A stretch of 22,085 bases of DNA from Bacillota bacterium. Its GTDB lineage: Bacteria > Bacillota > Clostridia > Peptostreptococcales > Anaerovoracaceae. A program made the position numbers and the translations under genes. Shown one piece after another: positions 21,242 through 22,085 of this stretch (positions are counted from its first letter, which is position 1; every line of letters begins with the position of its first letter). The DNA lies in assembly GCA_029219125.1 (NCBI GenBank), contig JAQXSU010000315.1, forward strand, positions 1-22,085, written 5' to 3'. The notes under the pieces are model-generated. The model was not told the DNA's origin, did not search any database, and was given only the letters and a program-made list of their open reading frames with translations.

Positions 21242-22085
21242 CTATTTCTTTTTCTTTCCTTTTCCCTTTTTCACGTTGCGTTTGGCAGCAGCTTTCTGTG
21301 CTTTTCTTGCGGCTGCTTCTGCAGCTTTCGCTTCTGCCAGCGCTTTTCTGCCAGTGATATAGGTGCCGCCTCCCTCAGAGATCGGCCGCTTTCTGGCGAC
21401 TCTGTAAGTGTTCACATCGATCCACTCCACATCGTCCTCTTCGTCCTTTGCAGCTCTTTTGGCTTTCCGCTCCTGGCGGGCCACTTCCTTTTCATGCTGC
21501 TCCATGACCTCCGCAACGGATTTACCGGTTCTCTTGGCTTCTTTATATGGGTTGAAGGCTTCTTCCTTCTGTTTCGTTCCTGCTTCCTGCGCAGCCTTCT
21601 TCGCCTGCTTCGTGGAAAGGAACATCATTCCGCCGAACATGACAACCATCATCAGCATATTTACCATGATGGCGATCTGCTGGTTGATCGTCGTGAAGGT
21701 GATGGTCTGATCCTGACCCAGGGTATTTCCGTTATCATCGGTCAGATCTCCGGAAATCATCAGCTTGTACTCCGAGTTGCTGACGGCAGTCTGATAATCT
21801 GCCTTGCCGTCCTTATCCAGATCCGCAGTGGTATCCAGCAGAACCAGCACTACGCCTTCTTCCTTTTCCGGATACAGCACTCTGGTCGGCAGTTTCTTTC
21901 CGTCCGGTCCGGTCAGGGTAAATACATCCGCATTGACCTTTCCGGCCTTCTCCGCTGTCATGCTGCTGTCAAAATACAGCTTCACACCCAGGTTTTCTAT
22001 GGACGCTCCGGTGGCGCCGTCCTTCGGATAGCTCTCCTTCAGGGTCAGCTCCCCTGCAAAACATAGCGATGTTGAAAGTACAACG
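21242..22085 (-). CDS. Secreted/membrane Ig-like protein with basic cytoplasmic tail, partial
   Basis: The N-terminus is cut by the right window edge; 280 codons are visible. I do not recognise a named gene. Seen, in order: the end of a signal peptide (VVLSTSLCFA, likely cleavage before GELTL); an extracellular Big_5/Ig-like beta domain of about 110 residues (LKESYPKDGATGASIENLGV, FDSSMTAEK, DVFTLTGPDGKKLP) with a DKDGKADYQ stretch that could bind calcium (inference); a transmembrane helix rich in Met (INQQIAIMVNMLMMVVMFGGM); then a cytoplasmic tail of about 115 residues that is strongly charged, first acidic (DEEDDVEW), then Ala/Lys-rich and ending KKGKGKKKK. The open frame continues unbroken through 22085. 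It lies 94 bp before the ispE start in the same direction. Confidence 0.75.
   Translation of the reverse strand, partial: VVLSTSLCFAGELTLKESYPKDGATGASIENLGVKLYFDSSMTAEKAGKVNADVFTLTGPDGKKLPTRVLYPEKEEGVVLVLLDTTADLDKDGKADYQTAVSNSEYKLMISGDLTDDNGNTLGQDQTITFTTINQQIAIMVNMLMMVVMFGGMMFLSTKQAKKAAQEAGTKQKEEAFNPYKEAKRTGKSVAEVMEQHEKEVARQERKAKRAAKDEEDDVEWIDVNTYRVARKRPISEGGGTYITGRKALAEAKAAEAAARKAQKAAAKRNVKKGKGKKKK

Noticed and set aside
1..22085. Genome-wide reassignment of TGA to an amino acid
   Set aside because: Only DUF1385 shows an in-frame TGA; other genes use TGG for Trp, and several genes end normally at TGA.

Overview
The window looks like chromosomal DNA of an endospore-forming Clostridia member, probably Lachnospiraceae-like. 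The grounds are spoIIR and a SipL-like LysM/DUF3794 spore protein, strong AGGAGG ribosome binding sites, roughly balanced base composition, and the pairings rho-DUF1385 and ispE-GntR, which are familiar in that group. No tRNA, rRNA, CRISPR array, insertion sequence or phage gene was seen. Most genes are on the minus strand; only three are on the plus strand.

Layout from left to right. (1) 1-2286, minus: rho followed by a DUF1385 (YqhQ-like) membrane protein. The DUF1385 frame has an in-frame TGA exactly where the family has a conserved Cys, and the frame stays open and conserved to the window edge. (2) 2457-4577, minus: an M20 metallopeptidase with a near-consensus promoter and an SD-defined TTG start, then, behind a terminator, a 3-hydroxybutyryl-CoA dehydrogenase with a ~200-nt structured leader and an NADP-type cofactor site. 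(3) 4931-7777: an accessory regulatory island. A small secreted protein (plus) converges on a three-gene minus unit (XRE regulator, ECF-like sigma factor, membrane anti-sigma), with a second XRE gene divergent from it across a perfect inverted repeat. (4) 7786-15161, minus: a closely packed run of phosphohexomutase, hslO, ddl, DUF1934, DUF1846 and a ClC Cl-/H+ antiporter, with overlaps or short gaps and ending at a terminator that overlaps the ClC stop codon. (5) 15310-16629, plus: a membrane-anchored HtrA protease. (6) 16741-19311, minus: sipL-like gene and spoIIR, sporulation genes with possible sigma-E and sigma-F promoters. (7) 19503-22085, minus: GntR/FCD regulator, ispE, and the C-terminal part of a secreted or membrane Ig-like protein cut by the window edge.

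How the genes fit together: most are housekeeping (transcription termination, isoprenoid and peptidoglycan precursors, redox chaperone, envelope protease) or sporulation functions. The parts that most deserve a second look are the Cys-position TGA in DUF1385 (a possible undescribed selenoprotein), the sigma/anti-sigma/XRE/secreted-protein island with its operator-like palindrome, the predicted NADP preference and structured leader of hbd, and coding sequences that double as terminator stems.
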